From Edolisoma coerulescens (Eukaryota > Chordata > Aves > Passeriformes > Campephagidae), in NCBI GenBank assembly GCA_013397115.1, contig VWZW01001231.1:186001-250000 (forward strand): a stretch of 64,000 nt of DNA. The letters run 5' to 3'. A program made the translations under genes and the position numbers. Of this stretch, positions 52,901 to 62,240 are shown piece after piece. The notes under the pieces were generated by a model, which worked only from the letters and a program-made list of their open reading frames with translations, was not told the DNA's origin and made no database searches. Numbering within the stretch: position 1 is the first letter of the stretch; every line of letters begins with the position of its first letter.

Positions 52901-53944
52901 CCTTAATAACTAGGGAAACTGATTTTACTTTACACAGATTGAAAGCTGTTAACTACTTTGCTGTTCAACATTTAAGCCATCATTTATTTGGTGTTGTAAC
53001 CAGTATGGTTGCCTACCTTTCTAAGGCAGATTACAAACAATAAAGAAAAAATGAAAATAAACCAAGGAGATGCCCCAAATGACCACAGAATATGATAGTG
53101 CTTTCCAGGTAGTCAGCCAGTTGTCCCCAAACTGGTTACTTGACAGTCACAAGATAACTTAAGGGGCTTTGGGTTTTACCCATAATGCAAACTATTTGCC
53201 ATATGCTATGCAAGAAAAAGATACAGTATTTGGTATAGATCCACAAAGTTCTCTTACAAAAGAGATATTTGTAAATTCCCCCCAAATGAAAATATAAATC
53301 AAAGGTATTTGAGTTCAATTTTCTATCAAAGCATACAAGATGAATAGCAAGGGAATGGGCTAGTAAGTAGCAAGAATTTTAATTGATTCCTCTGTCGATG
53401 ACATCACAGAAAATTATCTTACAACCAACCTATTGTAAATAAGAGAAATTTATGTTTTGTTTCTAATGTAGTAGGCCTTTAAAAAAAATTACAGAGCTTT
53501 AGTCAAAACTGACTCAGTGTAAAAGTCAGTGTTTGAAAACTGACTCCATGAAAATGAGCAGCTACAGATAACAAAATAATCACAAGGACACAAGCATAAT
53601 TTAAAAAGCACTACAGAAAATGTGGATTTAAATGTTATTAGTACACTGTCATCCAAACTAATAGTGTGTCTACGTTAAGCTGAAACTCTCACTTGCATGT
53701 TTTTTAGTGCCACTAGCACATTCAAGACTCCCACAACACTCTGCCATTTACCAGCAAAACCTAGCTGAGTGATGCAGGCTGTCATTCTGCCTTTATCTGT
53801 TTATTGGTAAAATGTGGTGAGACACTACTTACATGTATGACCACGTATACTTCTTGTACTATGCTTATAGTAACTTGTTATAGAAGTCCTTTCTTTCAAC
53901 TCCTTTTAGCTAGTTATTAAAAACTAACTAAAATGTCTTTTCAG

Positions 53945-55115
53945 TTCAGCATGTGCTGAGCATTTTCCAGGGATGGGAAATCTACCACACTTCTGAGGAA
54001 CCTCTTCCAGCGTTTACCACCCTCACTGTAAAAAATGTCTTCTTTATGTCCAATCTAAATCTGCCCTCTTAGTTTACAGTCATTACCCCTTGTCCTGTCA
54101 CACAAACCCTTCTGATAAGTCTGTTTCCAATCTTTCTTGTAGGCCACTTTAAGTACTGAAAAGCCACAGTAAGGTGTCTGTGGAGCCTTCTCTTCTCCAG
54201 GCTGACAGCCTCAGCTCTCTCAGTCTGTTTTCATGTATGAGGTGCTCCACCCCTCTGATCACCTCATGGCCCTCCTGTAGACTCTCTCCAACAGCTCTAT
54301 GTCCTTCTTATGTTGGGGACTCCAGAGGTGGATGCAGCAACCCATGGGGAGGTCTGACCATAGCAGAGTACAGGGGCAGAATCACCTCCCTCACCCTGCT
54401 GGCCACGCAGCTTTTGTTGCAGCCCAGAAAAGGGCTGGCTTTCTAGTTATGTCCAGCTTTTCATCTACCAGTATCCCAAATTCCTTCGTGGCAGGGCTGC
54501 TCTCAATTCCTCCATCCCTCAGCTTGTATTGTGACTGGGGATTGCCCAACGCAGGTGCAGCACCTTGCACTTGGCCTTGTTGAACCTCATGAGGTGCCCA
54601 TGGGCTCATTCCTCCAGCTTGTCCAGTCCCTCTGGAGAGCATCCCAGCCCTCAGTTGTGTCAACTGCACCACTCAGCTCGGTGTTCTCTCCAAACTTGAT
54701 GAGGGTGCACTCGATCCTGCTGTCTAAGTCATTGATGAAGATATTAACCAGTACTGGTCCCAGTACAGACCCCTGAGGGACACCCCTTGTCACAGATCTC
54801 CATTTGGATATTGAGCTGCTGACCACTCCCCTCTGGATATGACCATCCAGCCAATTCCTCATCCACCTAACAGACAATTCATCAAAATCATCTCTCTTCA
54901 ATTTGGGGAGTAGGATGTTTTGGGCAACTGTATCAAAGTCTTTAGAGAAGTCCATATAAATGACATCTGTAGCCCTTCTCCTGCCCACAGATGTAGTCAC
55001 TCCATCATAGAAGGCCACTCAGTTGGTCAGGCAGGACTTCCCCTTGGTGAAGCTGTGCTGGCTGTCTCGAACCACGTCCCTCTCCCCCATGTGCCTTAGC
55101 GCAGATTCTATGAGT
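53945..55115 (-). repeat. CR1 retrotransposon, longest copy in the window (5'-truncated)
   Basis: On the minus strand the element begins near 55115 inside the reverse transcriptase region and runs through motifs A and B and the C-terminal domain to the 3' untranslated part near 53945. Landmarks include VIYMDFSKDFDTV, NWLDGHIQRGVV, GVPQGSVLGPVL, the 'RFNKAKCKVLHL'-like stretch at about 54590-54550, GILVDEKLDI, and the GRFRLDIK region near 54060. Frame shifts and stops break it into pieces. The typical CR1 terminal octamers are not evident, so the extreme 3' tail may be lost. Confidence 0.95.
54437..55110 (-). pseudogene. CR1 reverse transcriptase remnant with destroyed catalytic box
   Basis: A 143-codon open stretch (55018 down to 54587) carries reverse transcriptase motif A (VIYMDFSKDFDTV, codons 19-31), a conserved middle part (RWMRNWLDG, codons 51-59) and motif B (GVPQGSVLGP, codons 79-88). 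The motif C box, normally FADD, reads FGEN at codons 109-112 (54694-54683), so both catalytic aspartates are lost. An in-frame stop lies just before the stretch, inside the 'KGKSCLTN' region. A frame shift after 'MGTS' moves the C-terminal part to another frame (IESSPATKEFGILVDEKLDI, ending near 54391). In a live element the enzyme copies CR1 RNA at a nicked target. This copy is inactive. Confidence 0.93.
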
Positions 55116-56099
55116 ATTACTGTTGGACAGAGGGAAGGAGAAAAAAAGCTAAACAGACATTACTTTTATTTAGAAGTAATTCATGATCTGGGCACTGTAT
55201 TCTGCTAACAACAAAAATCTCAGCAGGGTGGTTTTAAACTGGTATCTGACCGCTTGGGACTGTTTATTTCTACCCAGCTGTCCAGACTGAAACCTACTTA
55301 TCAATGCAGAGCTTCTTTGCCGAAATGATCTCCAATGCTCTGCCATAATGACAAATGTTGTGACAGTCTCTGAAGGTTTGCTTTGATTACCTCTGCATCA
55401 TGGTGACACAGAACCACTGGACTGCTTTGATGCTCACGAGAAAGGACAACAGGTTACATAAACAGTGTTTTCTAGACACAGAAGATAAACAAATTCCTCC
55501 CACACCCTCTAAAGTAACAGCCTAGTTCACTTGTTACTGCTCCAGACTAAATCACTCCTAGTTTTTTCCTTAAAACTGGTGTGTCTGTCACACTCTTAAT
55601 AAGCAGGCTGCATCCCAAAAAATGCCCTTCAAAAATGCCCTGTGCATCAGTGCAGATGTGACATACTTCACTGTCTTTCACTTTTACTCAGTCTTACTGA
55701 GGCAATTCCTACATGCAAAGTTACCCCCTTCTTCTATTCTTCAGAATGATATTTTTCAGTTTCCTCAGATATATCTTAAAGCAGTCGTGCCCCAAAATAT
55801 ATGAGCTCTACAGGAGTTTGTGTCTGTGACATGCAGCTAAAGCTTCACAATTAAATAATAGTGATTCTACTGGAGTCTCACATTGCCTAATAGTTTATAG
55901 TGTAACTCAGTGCCTTATGCATGCTGAAATGCCTTCAGATAACTGCATCAATGCTCCAGTGTCTATTCCAAGATATATTGACTCTTGCTTTAACTATTTT
56001 GGTGGCTTGGATGACTAATCAGCTTTGTTGTGAGTCAGGACTTTCTGTAAGAATATTTGGATTTGCTACTTCCAGAAGAGCAAAGCTGCATGAATTTGC

Positions 56100-56560
56100 A
56101 ATGGTTTTAAATAGATCATAACCACCCTTATCATCTTAGGTTCTTCTGCAAATTCATTGGCTGTTCCATCAACAATTTTTAACTGCCCGTTTGTCAATGT
56201 TATTTTAACTTTTGCCAATTTAATGTACTTCCCCCTGCTTAATTGATTTTTAAAGCTTAATAACAACACATTAGGACGTAGGCCAAAGATGGAAGTTTTA
56301 TACTCCAGGTGGAGTTTTACCATAAAACCCATTCATCTACAGTAAACAGAATTGTTAATAATGAACTATTGAACCATTTTGGTTTTGACATGCTCTTCCA
56401 AGTTGCCATGTTACCTAGGACTGGTTTTCCAATTAACTTGACATTTTATGAAACAAAGGCAGACATGGACATCTATTTAAAAACAAGGTGGAAGGGAACA
56501 AATCGGCCATTAAAAGTTAGATGTTACATGCGCATTTGAGGAAAAGTAACATTTCACTGT
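56100..56560. promoter_or_regulatory. Candidate conserved non-coding element
   Basis: This is an AT-rich but complex stretch without simple repeats. It has several homeodomain-type cores ('cttaattgattttt', 'ccaattaac', 'gttaataatg'), a Hox/Pbx-like 'aatcaatta' on the complement, an imperfect RFX half-site (GTTGCCATG, 56402-56410) and an 88-codon ATG frame on the minus strand (56332-56066). The texture resembles vertebrate conserved enhancers, but conservation cannot be measured here. Confidence 0.3.
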
Positions 56561-57434
56561 AATTGGTAACTGACATCACTGTGAAAAGAGACAAATATAA
56601 ACCAAACAGAACCCTTAATACAATAATGACTCCTGAAAAAGGTAATTGTGCAATAATTTCATATTTGTAACTGTAAACTTAATTAATGCTTCATTTACAG
56701 ATTGTAGCATCTTCCTTATGGACGATATTTCTTCCCAAACCTAAAACAGTGATTCTGCTAGTCTTCAGCAAAACATTTTGTTTCAAGCAGTATCTATCAT
56801 CTTGCTAATGAAAACGTCAACAACACAGAGAGAAGCAGCACATTTTCCACAAAGAAAAAGGTACATATGTAATAAATCTAACATGAAAAATATCTCGTGT
56901 TGTTTTTTTGACATGTAAATATATTTGATATATTTTCCCTCCAAATCAAATTATTTAGAACACTGCAGGATATCCCACTTAAAAGGACTCCAGGATTAGG
57001 TTTTATTTCTCTATTAGCATGGTTCCAAATAACCAAAAAATTCATGTTTTCTATTTGTCACTGGCAGAAGATTGATTAAAATCTGGGGAAACAACAACTG
57101 CTACTATTTCTGTCAGCTCTCAGTCAAGAATTCTCTCTTACAAATTTTAATAGTGCTTAGGCTTTTCTTAACTTTATGCAAATGTTTTTCTGATTCAGTA
57201 TAAATACTAACTTTCTTTACTAACACTATTATTTCACCAGCTTTCAGTTACTTCTCAGTTATTTGCAGTGTTTCCATCTGAAAGGTATCATCAGAGGGTT
57301 ACCCTCCAAGCACCAGCTGGGACCACCTCTGTTTCAAATTAGAGCTTAGCACCCACTGCTGCAGTCCGAGTAAACCAGTCATGACCATATTGTGATGTAA
57401 CAGAATACAAATACTATTGTTGAAATTAGGTTCA

Positions 57435-57468
57435 GAGATGGAAAGTCATCAGAGATTGAAAGTCATCA
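57435..57468 (+). repeat. 17-bp tandem duplication
   Basis: GAGATGGAAAGTCATCA is followed directly by GAGATTGAAAGTCATCA, which differs at one base. This is probably slippage. Confidence 0.9.
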
Positions 57469-60195
57469 GTAGACATAATGGCATGACCTTATTTTTCTTG
57501 CTCACATTTCCTTTCTGTCTCTTAGAATTAGCCTAGAAGGACATTGCTGTCTCCTTTGAAATACATCTCCTGACACACATGTCTGGATGTGAAATACATT
57601 TGCTCTATGGAGCCATGAGCCCAACTTTAGTCCCCTGGACTCCACTTAAACACAAACACTGAACCAGTCCCTGCAGTAAGTGACATTTACCAGCCTGTTC
57701 CTGAGAGACCTGACCATCTCCATCCACAAAAATTAACAGTCAAAGCTCAGCAGATCTCAAGATCCACTGGCCCTATTTCACACAAACCCCTGGAAAAAGC
57801 CTTTTTTGCATACACTTTCCTGATGTAGTTACATAGAAGGGAGCATTAGTGCTTGCACCATCCAACACTGTCCCCAGAGGACACCTGATTTGCTTGCAGA
57901 CCACCATGTGAGCCAGTGCTCCAAGAAGCTAGTGAGGACCAAGAAGCTCTGTCAGAGGAAGGACCAACTTCTTAAATACTTCTGTCCTGCACAGAGTTTC
58001 TGTGATGCCTCAAGGCAGTCCAAATCCAGAGGGCTGAAAGTACATGGAACAAGGACTGTTGAGCCTTTGGAATGCTGAAAGATGGGACTCAGATCCTGGT
58101 CTGCTAATGTTCAGTTGAGAAGAGAGGGCAGCTCACTCTCCCGTTATCCTAACTGTCCTTTTTGGGTTAACAGAAGAACATTTGTCACTCAATTAAATAG
58201 ATACAATTCTAAATATAGACAGGGAAGTGGAAAAAACCAACTAAGAGGTGCTATTTGTGTGCAGTCATTTTAAGAGGAGAAAAGAAACATTAGAGTACAA
58301 TCAAAACATATCGCAATTACCAATACATATTACACATTTTCTGTGAGGAAATTTTGCCACAGTATTTTTTATAATGATTGTTAGGCAGTGAGAATGTGGG
58401 TAATGGTCTGACTTGACACTGACAAAATCCCATGTCTTTTCATGGCAAGCATAGTATCGGGTCCTTGCAGTGTATATTATACTAATTGGCATAAGCAGAA
58501 CATGATAAAAAACACAGTAGTGGTTTTGGCCCCATCTTGCTTATTTCTCTGACATGATACATGAAGTTTATCTTAAAGAGACCCAGTTCTCAGAAGCCAG
58601 CATCCATTTGTGGCAATAATTTTCCATGCATACATTTATCTTTGCAGTAATAACTGATCTACATATAAACAAACCAGTTCCTTACATACAAATTCTAACA
58701 GCTCTCAGGCAGGTTATTTCATCAGCACATGCAGGCAATACCACAGGAGGCTAGCACAAAAAAATGCATATGTATCAGTACAAGTCAGATTCCCTGCTAA
58801 AAAACCCAGCCACACATCTCCCAGCCACACACCTCTAATCCTTCTCAATGTGGAGCATAACTGCAAAATTTAGCACAAATTAGATAACACTTCTCTAAGA
58901 AAATGAGAAACTCTGTATTATTACATCCCTGTGTTACCAATCAAACATAATGAATTTTTGATCCTCTGCAGTATAAAGCACAGTACTGCCAGCCATCTAA
59001 AGCAAACATTCCCAGACTCTGAAACACAGCTGTAAATATTCCTGCCCAGGGTGCTGATCTTGGTGGCAATTTCTGGCATTGACTCATGTCTACTTTTCCT
59101 AAGTCCATACGAGTAAAATCTGGATAAAACAATAGCTTTATGAAGGATTCTGTTAATTCCTATGAATTACTGCTGCTAGCTGTCCACTGATGTAAAACTG
59201 ACATTATTTTTACAATTCTCTTAAACTGAAATTCAAACTAATTTCAGCTATTCTCTCATATTATTTTTAGTTGAATCAATATCATTCAGCCATTTTGAAA
59301 GCTGTTATGACACACAAACTAATCATACATGAACACATTCTTTAATAAGGAGAATAAAGGTTGCACTGCAACTCTTTTTTATATACATGCACTGTCTAAG
59401 TGTTTATTAGAGGAGCCCAAGAGGTCTATTGGCTCCCTCAATATCCTGTAAGTGCTTTTCTCCCTGCAAGGTAACAGCCTCACATCTCCTGCACTTTAAT
59501 CCATACTGTGACTGATGGTGACCCCTCCTCACAATGCATGGCAATATTCACCAGTAAAAAGCCCTACAACTGCTCTGAATTTGGCCCCCTGAAGTCATAT
59601 TACCAGAGGAGTTTTTGATTTTAACTGTGGTAGTCTAGGCTAGATAGAATGGGAACTCAGGAAAGTAAGTATATTAAAAGGTTCCTCAATTCTCAGATCT
59701 GATTTTTGTTCATATTTAAAGCCCACAGTAGGGGAAAGAGGAGAGAATTATTTTTTTCTCCTTGCAGCACTTCGGAGTCAATACATTTACCAAGATACGA
59801 TCTGAATTCCATTCTGATTTGCAGAATGGTTAGCTAATTGGCAACCACATACAATTTAAGAACTAGATTTCGTAGATTAAACTCATTACTTCAAGCTTTT
59901 TATGTTAGGCTCTGAGTCCCCACATAACCTCTTCCCCTGCCGATTATCTGCCCTGCTCCCTTTTCATATTTCATTCCCCTGCTTCGATGCTGTAATCCAA
60001 TGCTTTCTCTGGAAAGGTTGCCTCACCTGCCCCCAGTGCTTCCTCCTGTCCAGGCTCCCTCTCTCGCAGCCCCGGCTCCTCATACCCCAGGCTTGACCCG
60101 AAGGTTGCGGCAGTCCTCTCTGAGCCACCAGCGCCTCGGCACAAATTACTTGTCTCACTGAACTGTTACATTTCCCGGAATGAAGCCAGTTACCA

Positions 60196-60211
60196 GGCGG
60201 CGGCGGCGGCG
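60196..60211 (+). repeat. Short (GGC)n triplet repeat
   Basis: About five GGC units. They encode an Arg run in a 76-codon ATG frame starting at 60180, which I do not regard as a supported gene. Confidence 0.85.
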
Positions 60212-60439
60212 CTGGTTGTTGATCTGTGATACCCTCCAGCTGACTGCCTTTTTAGCATGCACGATCTTCAGGCCACAGACTACGCCTTTCTTTTGTGTCT
60301 GGAAAGCCTGTAGCAGTTGCTGGGCACTAGGAACAAACCAACCTTTGTATTGGGAGCTACAAAAACTCTTCTCACCTAAGAGGACTGCAATCCCCGTCCA
60401 CCTTCACTAACGAGAAAGATCAAATGAGGTCCGGGGATG

Positions 60440-60770
60440 TTTAAGGATGAGTAGCCTGCTCTGAAGCAAGGCTTGTTTTCTATGTTGACTGTTTTACACT
60501 GAAAATAAAGCTCATCAAAGGCTTGAAGTTGCCTTTACTTTGAAAGAGATACGTCATCTTCAAATATGCAAAGCAGGTTTACTGTTGATAACCCAAGACT
60601 TATTGACCTTGTATTTGAGCTGTTCTCAGCGTGCACTTTGGCTTTTTCTGTAATAAGATCATCTTACCACCAGATGATTATTGATCACTTATGACAGAAA
60701 CAAAAAGCCTTGAGCAGACTAATCTATTCATTGTGCTCAGTGCAAAGTGATGTAAAAAACGACAAACACT
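60440..60770. promoter_or_regulatory. Candidate enhancer near the CpG island
   Basis: The stretch contains a TCF/LEF-like 'catcaaagg' (about 60514), a reverse 'ctttgaa' (about 60539), a CRE-like 'tacgtcat' (about 60551), a nuclear-receptor-like 'tgaccttg' (about 60604) and 'tgattattgatca' (60674-60686). It is free of simple repeats and lies within 1.5 kb of the putative first exon. The call rests on motif density alone. Confidence 0.3.
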
Positions 60771-61706
60771 CCCCTCTTCTTGCCCACCCCAACCNGAAAC
60801 ACCATTTCAGGATGAAACTCAGAGAGCTAGGGAAGATGGCAAGCAACAGTAAGTTTTACCAGAGACCTACTTGGTGAACAGCTACCACCTGGCAATAGCA
60901 ATGGCACTACCAACCGAGTATGATCGCAACTGGAGTAGGTCCTCACCACCTAACCCACACCTGCTGAGGCCTTCCCCGTGCTGCCCACCCAGGAAGGGGA
61001 GACAATGCATGGCTGCAAGAGAAGGCTGTGGAGCAGGGCTGGGTGGCTCAGGACCTATGGGACCATCAGCACCCTTGCCAACCCAATGCCGAGGCAGTGG
61101 CAAGATGTGTCCCCCATCCCCAAGTTCTCCGGACGGGCCCAGGCAGGCGGGCAAGGAGCAGGTCATGGACGGAGAAGCTTCTGGACTAACCTGCTCACAG
61201 GTTTCCACGATGTGCTTTCTTCCCCCTCGGGGGACCCAGACAGTGACACCCGGCTGGGGGATGCTTTGGGCTGCTCTGCCCCTCTCCTCTCCGACGCGAC
61301 GGCGAGGGCTGTCCCCTGCCCGCCCCAGCTGGAGGGCTGCAGGGGGCTGCGGGACGCTCCGGGTGGGGGGCACGGCCAGGGGTAGGGGACGAGCGGAGAT
61401 GCGGCAGGTACCGACCGCGCCGGGAACGGGCAGCCGGGTGGCTGTGTCCTCGCTCGCCGCAGATTTTAAGGTTAAGTGCGTGCGATTTCTCACCCTCACA
61501 AAAGGGAGGAGGAAGGAAAGATGATCAAGGAAACAAACCAGGCAGGGGAGCGATGAACGGGAGGGGGGGAGAAGAAAAGGAGGGAGAAACAAAGGGAAGA
61601 ATAAAACCCTCCCCGAGAACAAGCAAACAAAGAGGGTAAAAAGAGCTCGGCGGTCTCCTCGGGGGGTAACCCCCGCCGGGCTCCGCGGCACCCCGCCCCG
61701 ACGTAC

Positions 61707-61790
61707 NNNNNNNNNNNNNNNNNNNNNNNNNNNNNNNNNNNNNNNNNNNNNNNNNNNNNNNNNNNNNNNNNNNNNNNNNNNNNNNNNNNN
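61707..61790. other. Assembly gap (84 N)
   Basis: A run of 84 undetermined bases in the most GC-rich part of the window; the true length is unknown. Isolated N also occur at 60795 and 62030. GC-rich first exons are often lost in such gaps, so coding sequence could be hidden here. Confidence 0.99.
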
Positions 61791-61869
61791 CAGGCCCCCG
61801 CGCCTGGCCGCTGTCGCCCTGGCAAGTTCGGCGGCGCGGAAACACCCCCGCGGGGTCGGGGCACCTTAC

Positions 61870-62085
61870 CTGTCGGCTGGCACTCCTCGGGGAGCGGTGA
61901 GATGAAGCGGAGAAAAAAAATGGGGGAGAAAAAATAATAATAAAGCCACCCCAGTTTCCGAAATTGCACCGCTCGATCAGGTTACTATGGAAATCGTCGC
62001 GAGGAGGCAAAAAAAAAAGCCAGAAGCCANCCGCCGCCGCGCACCGGCAGCGGCCCCGGCCCCAGCCCCGCGCCGCGCCGCCAGC
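61870..62085 (-). other. Candidate untranslated first exon of a minus-strand gene
   Basis: On the minus strand the sequence ends GCCAGCCGACAG/GTAAGG, a near-ideal 5' splice site with the last exon base at 61870. No ATG occurs on the minus strand between about 62100 and the donor, so this exon would be entirely 5' untranslated. A TATA-like CTTTAAATTC lies upstream at 62120-62111, about 30 bases before the guessed start. An imperfect RFX X-box lies within it (61981-61994). The intron would begin at 61869 and contain the N gap. I do not recognise the gene. Confidence 0.45.
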
Positions 62086-62110
62086 GGTGCTGCCCCCCGC
62101 CGCACAGCTG

Positions 62111-62120
62111 GAATTTAAAG
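62111..62120 (-). promoter_or_regulatory. TATA-like box in the CpG island
   Basis: The minus strand reads CCCCTTTAAATTCC, a weak TATA variant in an otherwise GC-rich context. It sits at a suitable distance from the proposed first exon. Alone it is not decisive. Confidence 0.3.
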
Positions 62121-62240
62121 GGGCCGTGCTCTCCGGGCGCCGCTGTCCCCGCCGCCCAGGGCCGGCTGGGTGTGCCTCTGTAACCAAAAGTTTCCCGCGG
62201 GTGCCCTGAGATACGGGCATCCGCAGGGACACGGGGGATG

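Larger units (their letters stand above)
47916..53944. other. AT-rich non-coding stretch without a recognisable gene
   Basis: All frames are under 90 codons and none is recognisable. Noted inside: a possible ancient repeat (48685-48765), a (TTTG)n microsatellite (49946-49973), an AT-rich conserved-looking block (50090-50290) and an AP-1/MARE-like site at 53508-53518. Confidence 0.7.
55116..60439. other. AT-rich non-coding stretch without a recognisable gene
   Basis: No supported gene. Noted inside: a candidate conserved element at 56100-56560, a 17-bp tandem duplication at 57435-57468, and a short (GGC)n at 60196-60211 in a mildly GC-richer patch (59990-60240) that may be the outer flank of the CpG island. 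Confidence 0.65.
61240..62240. promoter_or_regulatory. CpG island
   Basis: GC and CpG content rise sharply here, with strings such as 'ccgacgcgacggcgag', 'accgcgccgggaacggg', 'ggcggcgcgg' and 'cgccgccgcgcaccgg'. The island is interrupted by an 84-N gap and by a single N at 62030. CpG islands of this size in birds usually mark the promoter of a broadly or developmentally expressed gene. The long GC-rich open frames on both strands (60871-61524 +, 60882-61691 -, 61525-62265 -) are explained by low stop-codon frequency. Confidence 0.9.

Noticed and set aside
60180..60410. 76-codon ATG frame with an Arg run and a hydrophobic segment
   Set aside because: The Arg run comes from the (GGC)n repeat, and there is no family or splice support.
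60871..61524. 217-codon plus-strand frame in the CpG island
   Set aside because: It starts with TTG; GC-rich DNA has few stops, opposite-strand frames are open as well, and the composition is not protein-like.
60882..61691. 269-codon minus-strand frame in the CpG island
   Set aside because: It starts with GTG and its length is explained by GC content; no domain is seen.
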